DNA of 64,000 nt from Manduca sexta (lineage: Eukaryota > Arthropoda > Insecta > Lepidoptera > Sphingidae). The stretch spans positions 7,485,116 through 7,549,115 of the forward strand of contig NC_051121.1 in the NCBI RefSeq assembly GCF_014839805.1, read 5' to 3'. Shown piece after piece: positions 46,725-57,700 of the stretch; position 1 is the stretch's first letter, and each line of letters opens with the position of its first letter. Both the position numbers and the translations under genes were made by a program. A model generated the notes under the pieces. That model was not told where the DNA came from and searched no databases. It saw nothing but the letters and a program-made list of their open reading frames with translations.

Positions 46725-46990
46725 CCCTGAAGGCATTAGGCCTTAGTCCACCACGCTGGCCTGGTGCGGATTGGTCGTTTTCACTTACAACTTAAAATTA
46801 TTATACAGATTTTTTCTATGTATCCAGGTTTCCTCACTATATTTTCCTTTACCGTTAAAGCAAGCGATAATTCCCAAAGAACACACCCATTATTTTAGAA
46901 AATTCAGAGATGTGTGCCGTTGGGATTTGAACCTGCGGAAATTCGTCTCGGCAGTCCGTTCTACACCCAACTAGGCAATCGCCATTTATA
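46725..46990 (-). mobile_element. SINE family A, nearly full-length
   Basis: ATTAGGCCTTAGTCCACCAC, CCAGGTTTCCTCACTATATT, GATTTGAACCTGCGG and CCCAACTAGGCAATCGCC. The extreme tail is missing. It ends about 20 bp before the polyadenylation signal of the next candidate gene. Confidence 0.75.
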
Positions 46991-47007
46991 ACACAAAATT
47001 TAATTAC

Positions 47008-47013
47008 TTTATT
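47008..47013 (-). terminator. Polyadenylation signal for the minus-strand candidate gene
   Basis: TTTATT on the plus strand is AATAAA on the minus strand, 41 bp past the stop codon at 47054-47056. A short AT-rich motif can occur by chance, so support is moderate. Confidence 0.35.
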
Positions 47014-47053
47014 TTCAATGTTACACATATATAAACATAACCCATTTTAAAAT

Positions 47054-47733
47054 TCAACATAGCCTACTTTGAATTTTAAACAAACGATCAATCAAAACAC
47101 TTATTGGACAATGAAAGCTATATCTAATTCTGTCATCGGCCATAACGTATTCAGTTGGAAAACAATTGTGTAGACGATCCGCTAGACCTTTGTCCTGGAA
47201 GACACAAAGACGGTGTTTATCGCTGCATCTCAAGACTCGCGCTGGCGGCGTTTGGCACAAAACATAGATTGAAGAGGTTTGGCGGTATTTGAAATGTTTA
47301 TTTATGAACAGTCCGTAGGTTTAGATTTGTATCTATACAAATAAATATGATGGAAACGTCTGGCAGTGGTTAAGGATAGTAGAGGACTTTGGCAAGTGTA
47401 AATACTAATTATAGATTACAATATATCCCGAAAGGGAATATATATGATCGGGCCACTACTCGCTAGTACTTCTATAATACTGCACACGAGTTAAATGGTT
47501 TCTACGTATATAACATATTTATTATCCTGGTCTTCATAAACATTCTTGCAGAGCTTATTAACAGCTTCGGATGGAACGGGTAATGAATCGGATAAAACGG
47601 GAATCAGGACGTGTTGGGTACATTCCGTGCAATGTGTATGTATGTTGAGGGACTGAAAGCCAATTTCAGTTCCCTGTACCTTAAATGCAGCATATGACTT
47701 TGATTTTTCATTAGGGTTAAACTCTAAATTCAT
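47054..47733 (-). CDS. Candidate two-exon small protein, function unknown
   Basis: First piece 47733 down to about 47500: starts MNLEFNPNEKSKSYAAFK, includes a Cys/His-containing stretch (HTHCTECTQH) and a PVPSEAVNKLCKNVYED segment, and is open for 80 codons to a TAA at 47491. Second piece 47232 to 47054: follows a good acceptor (GTGTCTTCCAG|GAC), starts DKGLADRLHNCFP, contains MADDRIRYSF, and ends at a stop with AATAAA 41 bp further on. Both are phase 0 if the donor is the weak TAC|GTAGAA, giving about 123 residues. I recognise no family. It could instead be an 80-residue single-exon gene plus an unrelated frame, or a decayed gene copy. No signal peptide or membrane segment is seen. Confidence 0.35.
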
Positions 47734-48159
47734 TAATTATATTCATATAATACTAAAAGGACATTTTGCCTTATTATAATAATTTTATATCCGCTATAAA
47801 CTACGTTATACTTGTGCATCTGTATCTAACCTATTAAAATATTATAAATATGGATCGGGAAACTCACTAAAATGTAAATTTTTATGTATTGATAAATACT
47901 TTACACTTTAAATCAAAATTGATCCTAACGAGTTGTAATCACAGAAGTTATTTACATGAAATTTAATATCAAGGAAGTTAAACGGGTCTGGTTACGAAAG
48001 TACTCCCAATAAGAAAGACAGTCACTATAAGTCAAGAGATTAAAATGTTTTAAATAATCTTACCAAAAGTAGGTCGAGGCATGCTTCGGAGGTTTAGGAA
48101 TAGTCTTTAATCCTTAAGTTCCTTATGATACATATAATTGTTCAGACTTTTGTATATCA
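47734..48159. other. Intergenic, nothing recognised
   Basis: Would hold the promoter of the 47-kb candidate gene if that is real. No clear core promoter motif seen. Confidence 0.35.
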
Positions 48160-48390
48160 TAACTACTGCGCTCATTCTGCGTAGATCGGACCACCAACAG
48201 CTAAAATTTAAAAAGTTGTATAATTGTAAAATGTAGGTAGATATTGTAACTCTGACTTTTCGGAACAACAAAACCTCAGTCCCCTCCGTGACCATGAAGG
48301 CTGCAAAGTCTTCGAAAGGTCGGGAGAAAACTAAAATATTAAAACCGTGACAAAATCCGAAAAATAGTTTAATTTTAATGTCTAACATTC
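48160..48390 (+). mobile_element. Penelope-like element 3' tail
   Basis: CTCTGACTTTTCGGAACAAC, CGTGACCATGAAGGCTGC and CCGTGACAAAATCCGAAAAA match the tail at 14925-15056. The preceding coding part is not readable. Confidence 0.6.
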
Positions 48391-48737
48391 GTGTAAACAC
48401 AAGAAATCATTATAACTACAAACCTTTGATTTTAAATAAGTACCATAATATTATCAAGGATGAACAAACGGACCAATATTTATTATGAACGTGGCCAACA
48501 CAATACAAGACAAATAACTATTCTTCATTTTGTTAAAATAATATTTGACTTCATACAAATAATTATAAACAGGATTTACATTTTGTCATTTTTGGACATA
48601 AATAACCTCATAAATTTAATAATCAATTTTATTTTTAGCAAAGCAATAATATTTTATGTTCTCACATTATTTGTTGATGTTGTTAGCTTATTTTAATATT
48701 TATGCAATCTTTAAAATTCTGAAATATGTTAAATTTT

Positions 48738-49334
48738 GTTTACGGATGAGAAAATTTTTACAATTGAGCAACATTTTAACAAACAAAATGACCGTATTTA
48801 TGCTCAAAGCTCTAAGGAAGCTTCCCAATTAGTCGACAGAGTGCAACGTGGACATTATCCGACTTCAGTGATGGTTTGGTGGGGTGTTAGCTATGAAGGA
48901 GTGACTGAGCCATATTTTTGTGAAAAGGTATCAAAACATCGGCACAAGTGTATCAAGATACCATTCTTGAGAAGGTAGTTAAGCCCCTTAACATCACCAT
49001 GTTCAATAACCAAGTATGGTCCTTCCAGCAAGACTCGGCGCCGGGTCATAAAGCTCGGTCCACGCAGTCTTGGTTGGAATCGAACGTTTCGGACTTCATC
49101 AGAGCTGAAGACTGGCCGTCGTCTAGTCCCGATCTTAATCCGCTGGATTATGATTTGTGGTCAGTTTTAGAGAGTACAGCTTGCTCTAAACGCCATGATA
49201 ATTTGGAGTCCCTAAAACAATCTATACGATTGGCAGTGAAGAATTTTCCCATGGAAAGAGTGCGTGCTTCTATTGATAACTGGCCTCATCGTTTAAAGGA
49301 CTGTATTGCAGCCAATGGAGACCACTTCGAATAA
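48738..49334 (+). pseudogene. maT-type (DD37D) Tc1/mariner transposase, N-terminus lost, frameshifted
   Basis: Catalytic domain of an IS630/Tc1/mariner transposase. First Asp is in FTDEK at the very start, second in QQDSAPGHKA, third in NPLDYDLW, with 37 residues between the second and third Asp. This is the DD37D spacing of the maT group (mariner is DD34D, Tc1 is DD34E). The DNA-binding N-terminal ~150 residues are missing. One base appears lost near 48928, where FCEK switches frame to resume with TSAQVYQDTILEK; otherwise the frame is open to the stop at 49332-49334. A young-looking but 5'-truncated copy. Terminal repeats not found. Confidence 0.85.
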
Positions 49335-49680
49335 GCTTTTATATTTTTAATTGTTTTATATTTATGTATTAAACTGACACACTGTAAAAGTAATAAATGT
49401 TATTTGCAGTTAACAATTTTCTTTTTTCTTTATTACAATATTTATGGCAAGACTAGGTATATGTACTCAATATAACGTTACTATGAAAGCATTATCGATG
49501 TGCAAACACAGTACCAGAAGTCAGTTCTATTCGAATACTCAGTGAATTGATACGCGTTTGCAAAAAAAATTAATACGTTATTCGAAGATAAAACAATAAT
49601 AAAATATAACCATAACACTTAATATTGCTTTTTCAAAACGCACGCTTACAAAGATTACCCGCTGCTGTTCAAATTTTTCG
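49335..49680. other. AT-rich spacer
   Basis: Separates the transposase from the E2F-type promoter. Nothing recognised. Confidence 0.4.
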
Positions 49681-49689
49681 CGACGATCA

Positions 49690-49900
49690 CACGGAAGCGA
49701 AAGGCGCCAAACACAATTTTCCGTAATAGAACTCATGCGCACCGGAAAGTACCTCATTTATTTCCCGCCATCCGGCGCCTCAACCAACCGAAATTTGGCG
49801 CCTAAAATCCGATGAGCCAATGAGACAAATGGCCGCCATTTTGAACCAATAAGCGTCGAGCCCGCGCTCTCGCTACCGCGTCATTGTCATATCTCGAAAA
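49690..49900 (+). promoter_or_regulatory. Distal promoter of the CDK-inhibitor gene with three E2F sites
   Basis: Three matches to the E2F consensus TTTSSCGC lie within 100 bp: GGCGCCAAA (reverse, 49703-49711), TTTCCCGCC (49761-49769) and TTTGGCGCC (49794-49802). Two CCAAT boxes (49817-49821, 49846-49850) flank GGCCGCCATTTTG, a YY1/Pleiohomeotic-like word (49831-49843). CpG content is high compared with the flanks. This is the layout of a growth- or S-phase-regulated promoter. The direction is inferred from the splice donor at 49981; an opposite or bidirectional role is possible. Confidence 0.6.
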
Positions 49901-49980
49901 TTAGTACGGCGGCAGTGCAGTGAATGAACCCCGTCCGCAAATCGAAGATTTTCCGTGACAAAATAATTAAATAGATAGAG
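49880..49980 (+). other. Putative 5' non-coding exon (distal transcript)
   Basis: Ends at a consensus donor AG|GTGAGT (GT at 49981-49982). The start is not fixed; initiator-like TCATTG is at 49881 and CAGTGCAGTG at 49913. A matching acceptor with branch-like CACTGAC and GCTTGTGCTAG ends at 51253, just before the coding exon. Inferred, not proven. Confidence 0.5.
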
Positions 49981-50915
49981 GTGAGTTTCCTCATATATAT
50001 TTTATCAGTTTGCCCGCGTATATATTTATGTTATTTACTGTGACATTCAATTTGTTAAGTTGCGTCAAAAATGTCGCAATTTTATTGCCATTATTTTGTT
50101 GTGAAAGCGAATATTGCTGCTTACAGTTGTGTTGTACGTAAACTTATCACTTTGTTGTGTGTTTTAGATTTAAATGTAATATGAAATATTAAAAACATAC
50201 TTGAATTGCTACCGATTTTTTACAAAAAAGTTCTACCAACAGTACAACATAAAATTTAGTCAATCGAGTTTCGGCAAAATGGCGGCAGCGATGCTCTGTG
50301 CTATTAATACATTTGCTTTCCTCTTTCTGCAACTTCGTTCCGCGCGCGTCAGACAGAGAAAGGTATATTTCTGATAAGAAGTATATTATACTGCACACGT
50401 AACCTAGACTAGACACGTCTTCTTTCTTCGTAAACAAGCCAGTTTATAATGTTGCCAAGCCAATATTTTTTTTATCCTTATTAGCCGATTTAAAATCAAA
50501 ACTCAATTCTTGGGACTTTGTAAAACTCGTGCGCGTGGTTTTTTATTGGTGTAAGAGAATAAACAGCATATTAAAAAATATTATTACTTATTTAAACAAT
50601 TAAATTCATAATATTGCATAAATACTCCTACTCTTAATACTAACAAAATCATAAAATATAGAATATTACATATCTCTATTTCCAATAGGCATATTATTTA
50701 AAGCACATGCTATTCTTTTTATTTTTATTATAAAATTTAATTTTAATTTTATTAATCTTTTATCTTTAAAAACCATATTGGAATATCTGCCAGGAAATTG
50801 ATACGTAATAATATTATTATTTATTACGTAATATATCAACCATGATAATAAATAAAATCTGCGCAAAACTCGGGAAAGCAAATTCTCAATTTATTTAACT
50901 ACATTATGCTACTCC

Positions 50916-50930
50916 GCTGCCATCTAGCGG
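50916..50930 (-). promoter_or_regulatory. CTCF-like binding site
   Basis: On the minus strand CCGCTAGATGGCAGC fits the CTCF core CCRSYAGRKGGCRS at every position. It lies about 130 bp upstream of the proximal start site. Confidence 0.45.
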
Positions 50931-51058
50931 TCGTGTGCATAAATAACTCATCGCGTGTGCCGCTGTTGCCCAACTAGCCGCCGCTGGCCGCAGCGCGTCG
51001 CTCCTCAGCCCTCGCGTCTCGCGCGGTACGCCGCACCGTGCGCTATTCGCTAAACGAT

Positions 51059-51092
51059 TCAGTCGGCAAACGTACTTCGGACGTACGAGACG
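51059..51092 (+). promoter_or_regulatory. Proximal core promoter: initiator plus DPE
   Basis: TCAGTC (51059-51064) is a perfect arthropod initiator. Taking its A (51061) as +1, positions +28 to +32 read AGACG (51088-51092), a perfect downstream promoter element (RGWYV). No TATA box lies at -30. It sits in a GC-rich island (about 50940-51120) 254 bp before the start codon. Confidence 0.6.
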
Positions 51093-51271
51093 TACGACAT
51101 CACGAACGCGTCTCGCCGCGTCATTTACGACTTGTTTACACTCACTAAACTAACAATTCATATTCTTATTAGTGCGTGATGGACCAAACACATTTCCATA
51201 CGTTAATTGTAGATTGTTTTTCATCTCATTAACACTGACCTTGCTTGTGCTAGGTGAAGACGGCGTCGCGG

Positions 51272-51313
51272 ATGCTAATCGGTGTAGTGTTTCGCTGTTT
51301 CGGACTCTGTTGA
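51272..51313 (+). promoter_or_regulatory. Upstream ORF in the CDK-inhibitor leader
   Basis: ATG at 51272 opens 13 codons ending in TGA at 51311-51313, one base before the main ATG at 51315. It is in a different frame and lies downstream of both inferred transcription starts, so both transcripts would carry it. It could lower main-ORF translation or favour re-initiation. Confidence 0.5.
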
Positions 51314-51314
51314 G

Positions 51315-51703
51315 ATGTCGGCTTTAAGTGTGAGGGCGCCCGGTCTGCAGGCCACGACGACGATGCTGGACACTAGGTCATTGCGCGTGCGGGGAGTCAC
51401 CGCGCTCGACGGCGTCAGAAGAAACTTGTTCGGTTGCACCGACAGGGAAGAGAACAGGCGATTTGTCGAGAGAGTTGGCGCGCCAATTAGAACTCGACAG
51501 TCAGCGATGGGGATTCGATTTTGCGAATGAGAAACCCTTGCCTGGCGCGCAGAGATTCGCATGGCAACTGGTGCCAGCGTCGACGGTGCCGGCAGCGCTA
51601 CGGCGGTCGCCGATCACCATCACCACTCCCAAACAGAACACACCGTCACAAGAGAGCAAAGTATCGAGTCCGGAAAGCGGCAAAACGCAGAAAAGAATAA
51701 CAG
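51315..51703 (+). CDS. dap: Cip/Kip CDK inhibitor (dacapo/p27 family), first coding exon with CDI domain
   Basis: Cip/Kip proteins bind cyclin-CDK complexes in the nucleus and block entry into S phase; dacapo is the insect member. The start at 51315 is the first ATG after an in-frame stop (51285-51287). After ~34 residues comes RRNLFGCTDREENRRFVER, the cyclin-binding RxLFG part of the CDI domain. The next part, RELARQLELDSQRWGFDF and ANEKPLPG...FAWQLVP, is the CDK-binding part, but it reads one frame over. Restoring the family spacing (19 residues between DREE and W) needs two extra bases in the GAGAGAG tract at 51468-51474, so a GA dinucleotide seems missing. A Ser/Thr/Pro/Lys-rich stretch follows to a strong donor CAG|GTAAGT (GT at 51704), phase 1. 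Later exons, expected to hold the C-terminal NLS and PCNA-binding part, were not found and probably lie downstream. Confidence 0.85.
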
Positions 51704-54700
51704 GTAAGTGTTTGTTTACACAATACTAAGCCTCGTTCCTATAAATGTACGATTTTTTACCTTTGCAACAAGCGTCATTGACACTGCAAGGCAAAGGCGG
51801 CAGCAACATAATGAAGCAACATTAATCTTATTTTCAAACAAGTTGCGTGCTCTACGATTGAAAAACATAAAAACAAGTTCAATTAGTTATCGTACTGCTA
51901 ATAAATAATCGTATTGAAGTTAAAACAGAGCTAATTTTCATGCAAACAACGCGCTATCGATGCCTTTAACTGCAATTGGACGCGGATCGTTGGCAGAAAG
52001 ATGTGTTTGTGTTATTTTATTGCATTTTTATTGTTTTGTCATCAAACAATTGTGATGTGATAACAAAGGCAAGGTCACTTTGATTTAACCTCTCTATTTT
52101 CGTATCGGCGCATGCATTTATCGAATGTGCATTTGACCTAGAGTAGATTACGCGCACGTACAGTGTACACGTCGTCTTTCACCAACGCATCATTGTGGCA
52201 ATGTTAAATCAATCACGAATGCACTAACTAGACAAATAAAATTAAGTAAAGAATGAATTCAGAAATGACAACATAAATTAGACAAAATCTCCTTAATATC
52301 GAAACATTTTAAACGAAACTATAAAATTATACATAATTTATTCACATATTGTCTCCGTGCTTTAACCTTGCTAAGTCACAAATTGATGAATTCGAATTAA
52401 AACTAGCGATGAATGCCATCAGAAATAGTGGTTTGGGGTTACCCAGTTCGTTTGCTTTTATTCTAGAAATTTGTTAAACTCAATTAAACTTACAATTGGT
52501 TTAGTACCCATTTTCCAATTTTCAATAGTTTTATATATAGTAACACAACTGAATCGCACGAAACGAGTAATTTCTGTCTATAAAATGTGTATTTTTTACC
52601 TATGCAACTGTCTATTACTGGGACGTAATTTAAATGCACAGATATTTTTTTTATTTCACAATTATCTATGATCAAGCTTATCCGTCTAAAACACGTAGTC
52701 ATTAGTCTAGTGGCATTAGGTAAGTATAAATAAATTTACTGGTAGACGCATTGGCGCGCCTACATTTAGATGCATCATTTTCGCCATTGCGTACGCTAGA
52801 AACATTAAAAATGTAATAGACTGTAAAGATAAAAGAAGTTATCAAATGCATATACTATCGTGGTAAATGTTTTATGAGGCTGTTTCGTCCATTGCAAGCC
52901 GAAGCCCAAAGACCACCTTTTTGTTTGAAGGATAAAGAACGCTTTTTAACACTAGTTTAGAGGCAGATCACTGCAACATATTTATATTTAAAATAAAATG
53001 TTACCTTGGGCTATACATTTCCATACAAAGGTATGGGAATTTAAACTTTGACAATGTTAGTCAATGTGCTCATTGTAAATGTGATTAAAAACATAAGAAC
53101 ATTTATTGTAATTGAGCACTTTGTTATTTGTATATATTATTATGAAATCTTATATCGATAGACCTACTTTTTGAGCGTAGGCAGAACCAGGGTCAAATTG
53201 TATGAAATAAAGTCGGTTAATACAAAACCCACACAATCTAGTTCGTCGGCTTGCCATTGCATAAATAATTATTCTCTTAATATGTCTTATTAGATAGTTT
53301 ACTCTAAGTAGCGTCTTTGCCTTTCCATCAGAGTAAAATATGTAAATATGTACAATTTAGATTAAAAACTTTGTAGCTAGCTACACGTAGAATTCTACAA
53401 CACCTAACACATAAAACTGTGCCAAATTATGTAACGTTTCAAGATAAAGTATTATCTATCAATTCTAGTTTATCTGAAAAACTATTACTATTTTGTTTTG
53501 ATTATCAGAAATAAAATCAAAAACATTCATGTATCCTTCAATAATGCGAAGAAACATGCACAAAAAATAAATAGGTAATACACGACGCAAAAAAAATGTA
53601 AAGCCGTATTGTCGTAATGCAACACGTCTCATGTTTTTAAGTTACATAACACCTCTTGAACCTTTTCGCAAGTTTTTCATATTCTCGCAATTTTTTGTCC
53701 GTCAAGGTGTTAATATTAAGGGTCCAAGATTTCATTGAACAACTCTGTTATTAAAGAATTAACGAATCTTTTCTTAAGTAATTTATAATGACCCGCAATT
53801 AATTGTAGGGTTGATTATGAGTGTTTAACTGATTATTAAATTGTTCTTAAATTATGAGACTGGGTTGTTTTTTCTCATCCGTTTGGTACAGAATGGGCTG
53901 CACGCGGTAGTGGATCAACCCTTTTCACTGTGGTTATTATTTGTTGTATACCTATTCATTTGTAATTAAGGAAATGTGCAAGCGTCTAGTAACGAGAGCC
54001 GTAATAAAATTTAAAAAATACCATTCGCTTTTTAAACAACGAAACAACTTCAGACACATTAAGCAAATAAACAACATTAAAAATATCAATCTATCTCCCA
54101 CATTAATCACGAATAGCGTTTACAAAAATGAGGTTATTTGAATCCAGATCCTTCCCATTTCGGTAGCGATTTAATTAATATGCTAGCATGTGAGTATACA
54201 TGGGCGTGTAAACACTTTGACCTATATTAGCATTGTTTTGATACAAAGTTGACTACTAGACTCCCACACATGTCCCATTTTTAGATGAAGCATATGCCGC
54301 GAAATTGATAAACTAGATACGCCTTCGTCGGTGTTCATTGACATGTGCTTTACTATTTTATTTACTATCGTACTATTATTAGGCGCTGATTTAGAGTATC
54401 AAAGGTTTTATCTTCGATAAGAGTATCTGGTTGTTTAGTACAAAAAATGAAACAAAATAATTCGTTTCGATTTACTATTAAATTACTCGACTAAATACTA
54501 GTAGTCGAACCGGTTCCTAATAATCTTTACTAAATTGTTTCCAAACAACTCTGAACCTGTCGTATTCGAGTTCATTAACTACATTAAGTTTATTATAGCT
54601 TGCGTGTTATACCCAAAATCAAATGCAACACTATTAAGACGTCATTCAGAAATAAAGTTTAATGCTTAAAGAATCAGACGCTAGCAAAATATGATGTTAT

Positions 54701-57700
54701 CATAGTTTTAAAAATGCTTTAGTCTATTTATCTCAATCAGATAACCCGGCAGGATCAATAATTCAGAGTTGCAAAATCCAAATTGGATAAATTAAATAAA
54801 TGAAATAATGTACTTGTTCATTTTTTTACACTTATTTCGAATTATTTCTATGCATAATGCATAAAGTATTATGATGAATAAGATTTCCTTTTAGAAATTA
54901 CTCTTGTCTTGATGAAAAAAAATATTCGCGAGAGTCAAACGTTATCTCACCCACGCGGAGTCATGTCTCGACACGTCCAAAGCTCCGCGTCTGAGCGTCG
55001 AGTCATCGCGCACGCGCATTGCAAAATGGCGGCAATCGCAAATGAATCTTTATTGGTTCTTTACGAGTCTTTATTTTTCATAACTTCATACAGCGTACAG
55101 AATATGACGGTATTTTTCAACATAATCTTATTATATTTTTACATCTTACACTCCGCTGTGTTCCGGTTATTTTTGGCAAATACCGTATTTGAACTTCGAG
55201 GTGGTCATATTAAAAATAAATATTTGTTTTAACACCTTCAACCGCAATGTGAAGTTGTAGTTCACGTTGTGTGTTTCTGTTTGCATAATATTACGTTAGA
55301 ATTAGACAATTGAAGAAAATAAAAAAAAAACATAGCATACCATATTATTACAAATATAATATAAAAAATAACTTTTACAAATATCTCATGGATCTTAAAC
55401 AGTAATTATCATTATAATTTTGTTTTATAATTTACATAAAATGTTTTTTTTTTAAATTCGTGCAAGTATAACGAGGAATCAAGAGACTCCCCGCATATAT
55501 TTACCCAAAACTCATAATCCACTCGAAACCAGCAGATGTAGAATAAAAAATTTCACGTACTCGAGGGCCACAATTTGATTGTCTGAAACTGACCAACCGT
55601 GCAAAGCGCGCAGGGGGCCTAAGAGAAACCGGTCACCATAATTTCTTATTTCCTTTCTAATTTCTATAACTGCACGTAATTACACCTTAGAAGTGTCATT
55701 GAACTCTGATATGTTTTCGTATGAGAATGTAAGTGGACTCAACTGCGGGGTTCCTGATTGTTAGAAACTGCAATTGTAAAATTTAAGGGTCAAGATGCAT
55801 TAGAATCCGTTATAAATTACAGTACATTTGTCATAAATGTTATCGTAAATCTAATGCTAAATGTTTTAGCGTGGTTTATTAACGATAAATGTTGGTACAA
55901 TCGCAATCTTATCGCGTAGTTGAATGAAGGGAAGGACGTTCACGAAAATAACTAAGTGTTAAACACGTTAGTTTTATCGCTCACACGTTTTTATCAAAGG
56001 TGGTTTTATGTTCAAAACACAGATACAATAACTGTGTATAAGTTTACATTATTCCGTAAAGTACACAGAAATTTAGACTCTATTTAAATAAGGACAAACT
56101 GTCATACAAGCTCGATAATCTTCAAATAAATTCAAACACCCCGCTTTCACCATTGACTCACATTTGATAATAATAATTAATTAAAATATTGATCGCTGTC
56201 ACCCCTGCAAATCGCACAGGATAATGCGCATTGTGCGGTGATTGATAATGCGAGACGCGGCGCGTGCGCACAAACACCCTTTGTATGGCGAGCACCCTCG
56301 CTGTCCCGTAACGGCTATATTGATTTTTTAACTGTCATTCCCTATCCTGTGCTTCCTGTAGGGTCTGTTTCTACTGCGGATAGTGTGTTGTTTGAAAGAT
56401 GGTTAGCATTATTTAAATAGATGGTTTAAAGTTTAAAATTCATTAAAAAAGCGTGCAACGTATTTGTACATTAAGGCATATTTGTTTTCGCAAAATTGAT
56501 TACTGCAATAAATAATTAAATTTATACTTCAATTCGTTACACAGTCGAAATCGGGTATGACATATAACATACCAAAAATAACCTTCCTCATTGCCCCATC
56601 GTGCAACCAAATATCACAAGTTAAACAACGCTACTTAATTTACTAAAAACAAAATTGCAAAGGGAAACATGATCCCGTTCGGAACACTCTGAACAGATGA
56701 TGGTTTACCATCCCCCGGTCATTCGATGCTGAATGTATTATGGAACAGGGGTGCAATATTGCACGCGGGGGTTGAGCGAGCAGATGCCGCCGCCGCGACC
56801 GTTACAATCCCCTATCTGTTGGAAATTTCAAACACGTGTGTTGACAAATTTTTTGTTTCACCCGTATACTACATTCGCAATGTTGTAACGTTTTTTTTAC
56901 CAAGACGATGTTACCTTAATGAAAATAAAATACACTTGACCATAATCCAACAGGTCACACGGCACACCACACTTGCACTTGTTAATGCAGAAACGTAATT
57001 GGTCGAGTCACCGGCACGAGACTAATGCGCCGGCGTACGTTATAGTTCTCACGGAGGGTGGCAGGACACCTCACGTGCCCGACTCGGCCCTAAGGAAACG
57101 CGTAAGATATGGTTCAATGCGCCTAACGACTAACAGGATAAAAACCGACATTTCACAGGCTTTTCTGCCACCGGCTATCTGTCCAGTTAAGGCACCTCGC
57201 TTGTAATTACTGATATTACACGTATCATAACCGTCCAGTTAGCATTGCTTTACCCGATATCCGTACACGGCGGTTGATTTTCATACCTCGTAATTTACCT
57301 GTTCTACACTGCCAATTTAATCCCGCACAAACTGTTTTAAGCTTCCGTTAGAGTTAATCCTAATAAGCGGTTTCCTTTGCATGGATATTTTTCTATCTAG
57401 TTGTTTGTCGTAGGCACCGTTTATGTATTTGTATGTATTCGCGGAAGTAACTGTCGGTTGCAATGTATTGCGGTATTACGTATGATACAGCTAGTAATCG
57501 TTTGTCGAGGTCACAGATTACATTACCAATCATTTGCAAATGCCTTGAATTAAATCGTGATGTTTGTTTTGAAGCGGGACATCGGTTAATATAGAACACT
57601 GCACACGAGTCAAAATAATTAATGAATTATCAAGATTTATTGTTGATTTTGGACATAGTGTCGCGCTTTATACCAGTATAAGTCCAAATTTAACAGCAAA

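Noticed and set aside
51275..51562. Minus-strand 95-codon frame over the CDI exon
   Set aside because: Antisense shadow; the plus strand carries the conserved CDI motifs.
54909..55232. 107-codon open frame as the second exon of the CDK inhibitor
   Set aside because: No NLS, PCNA-binding motif or Ser/Pro-rich character, no clear acceptor; better read as a CpG-richer non-coding patch.
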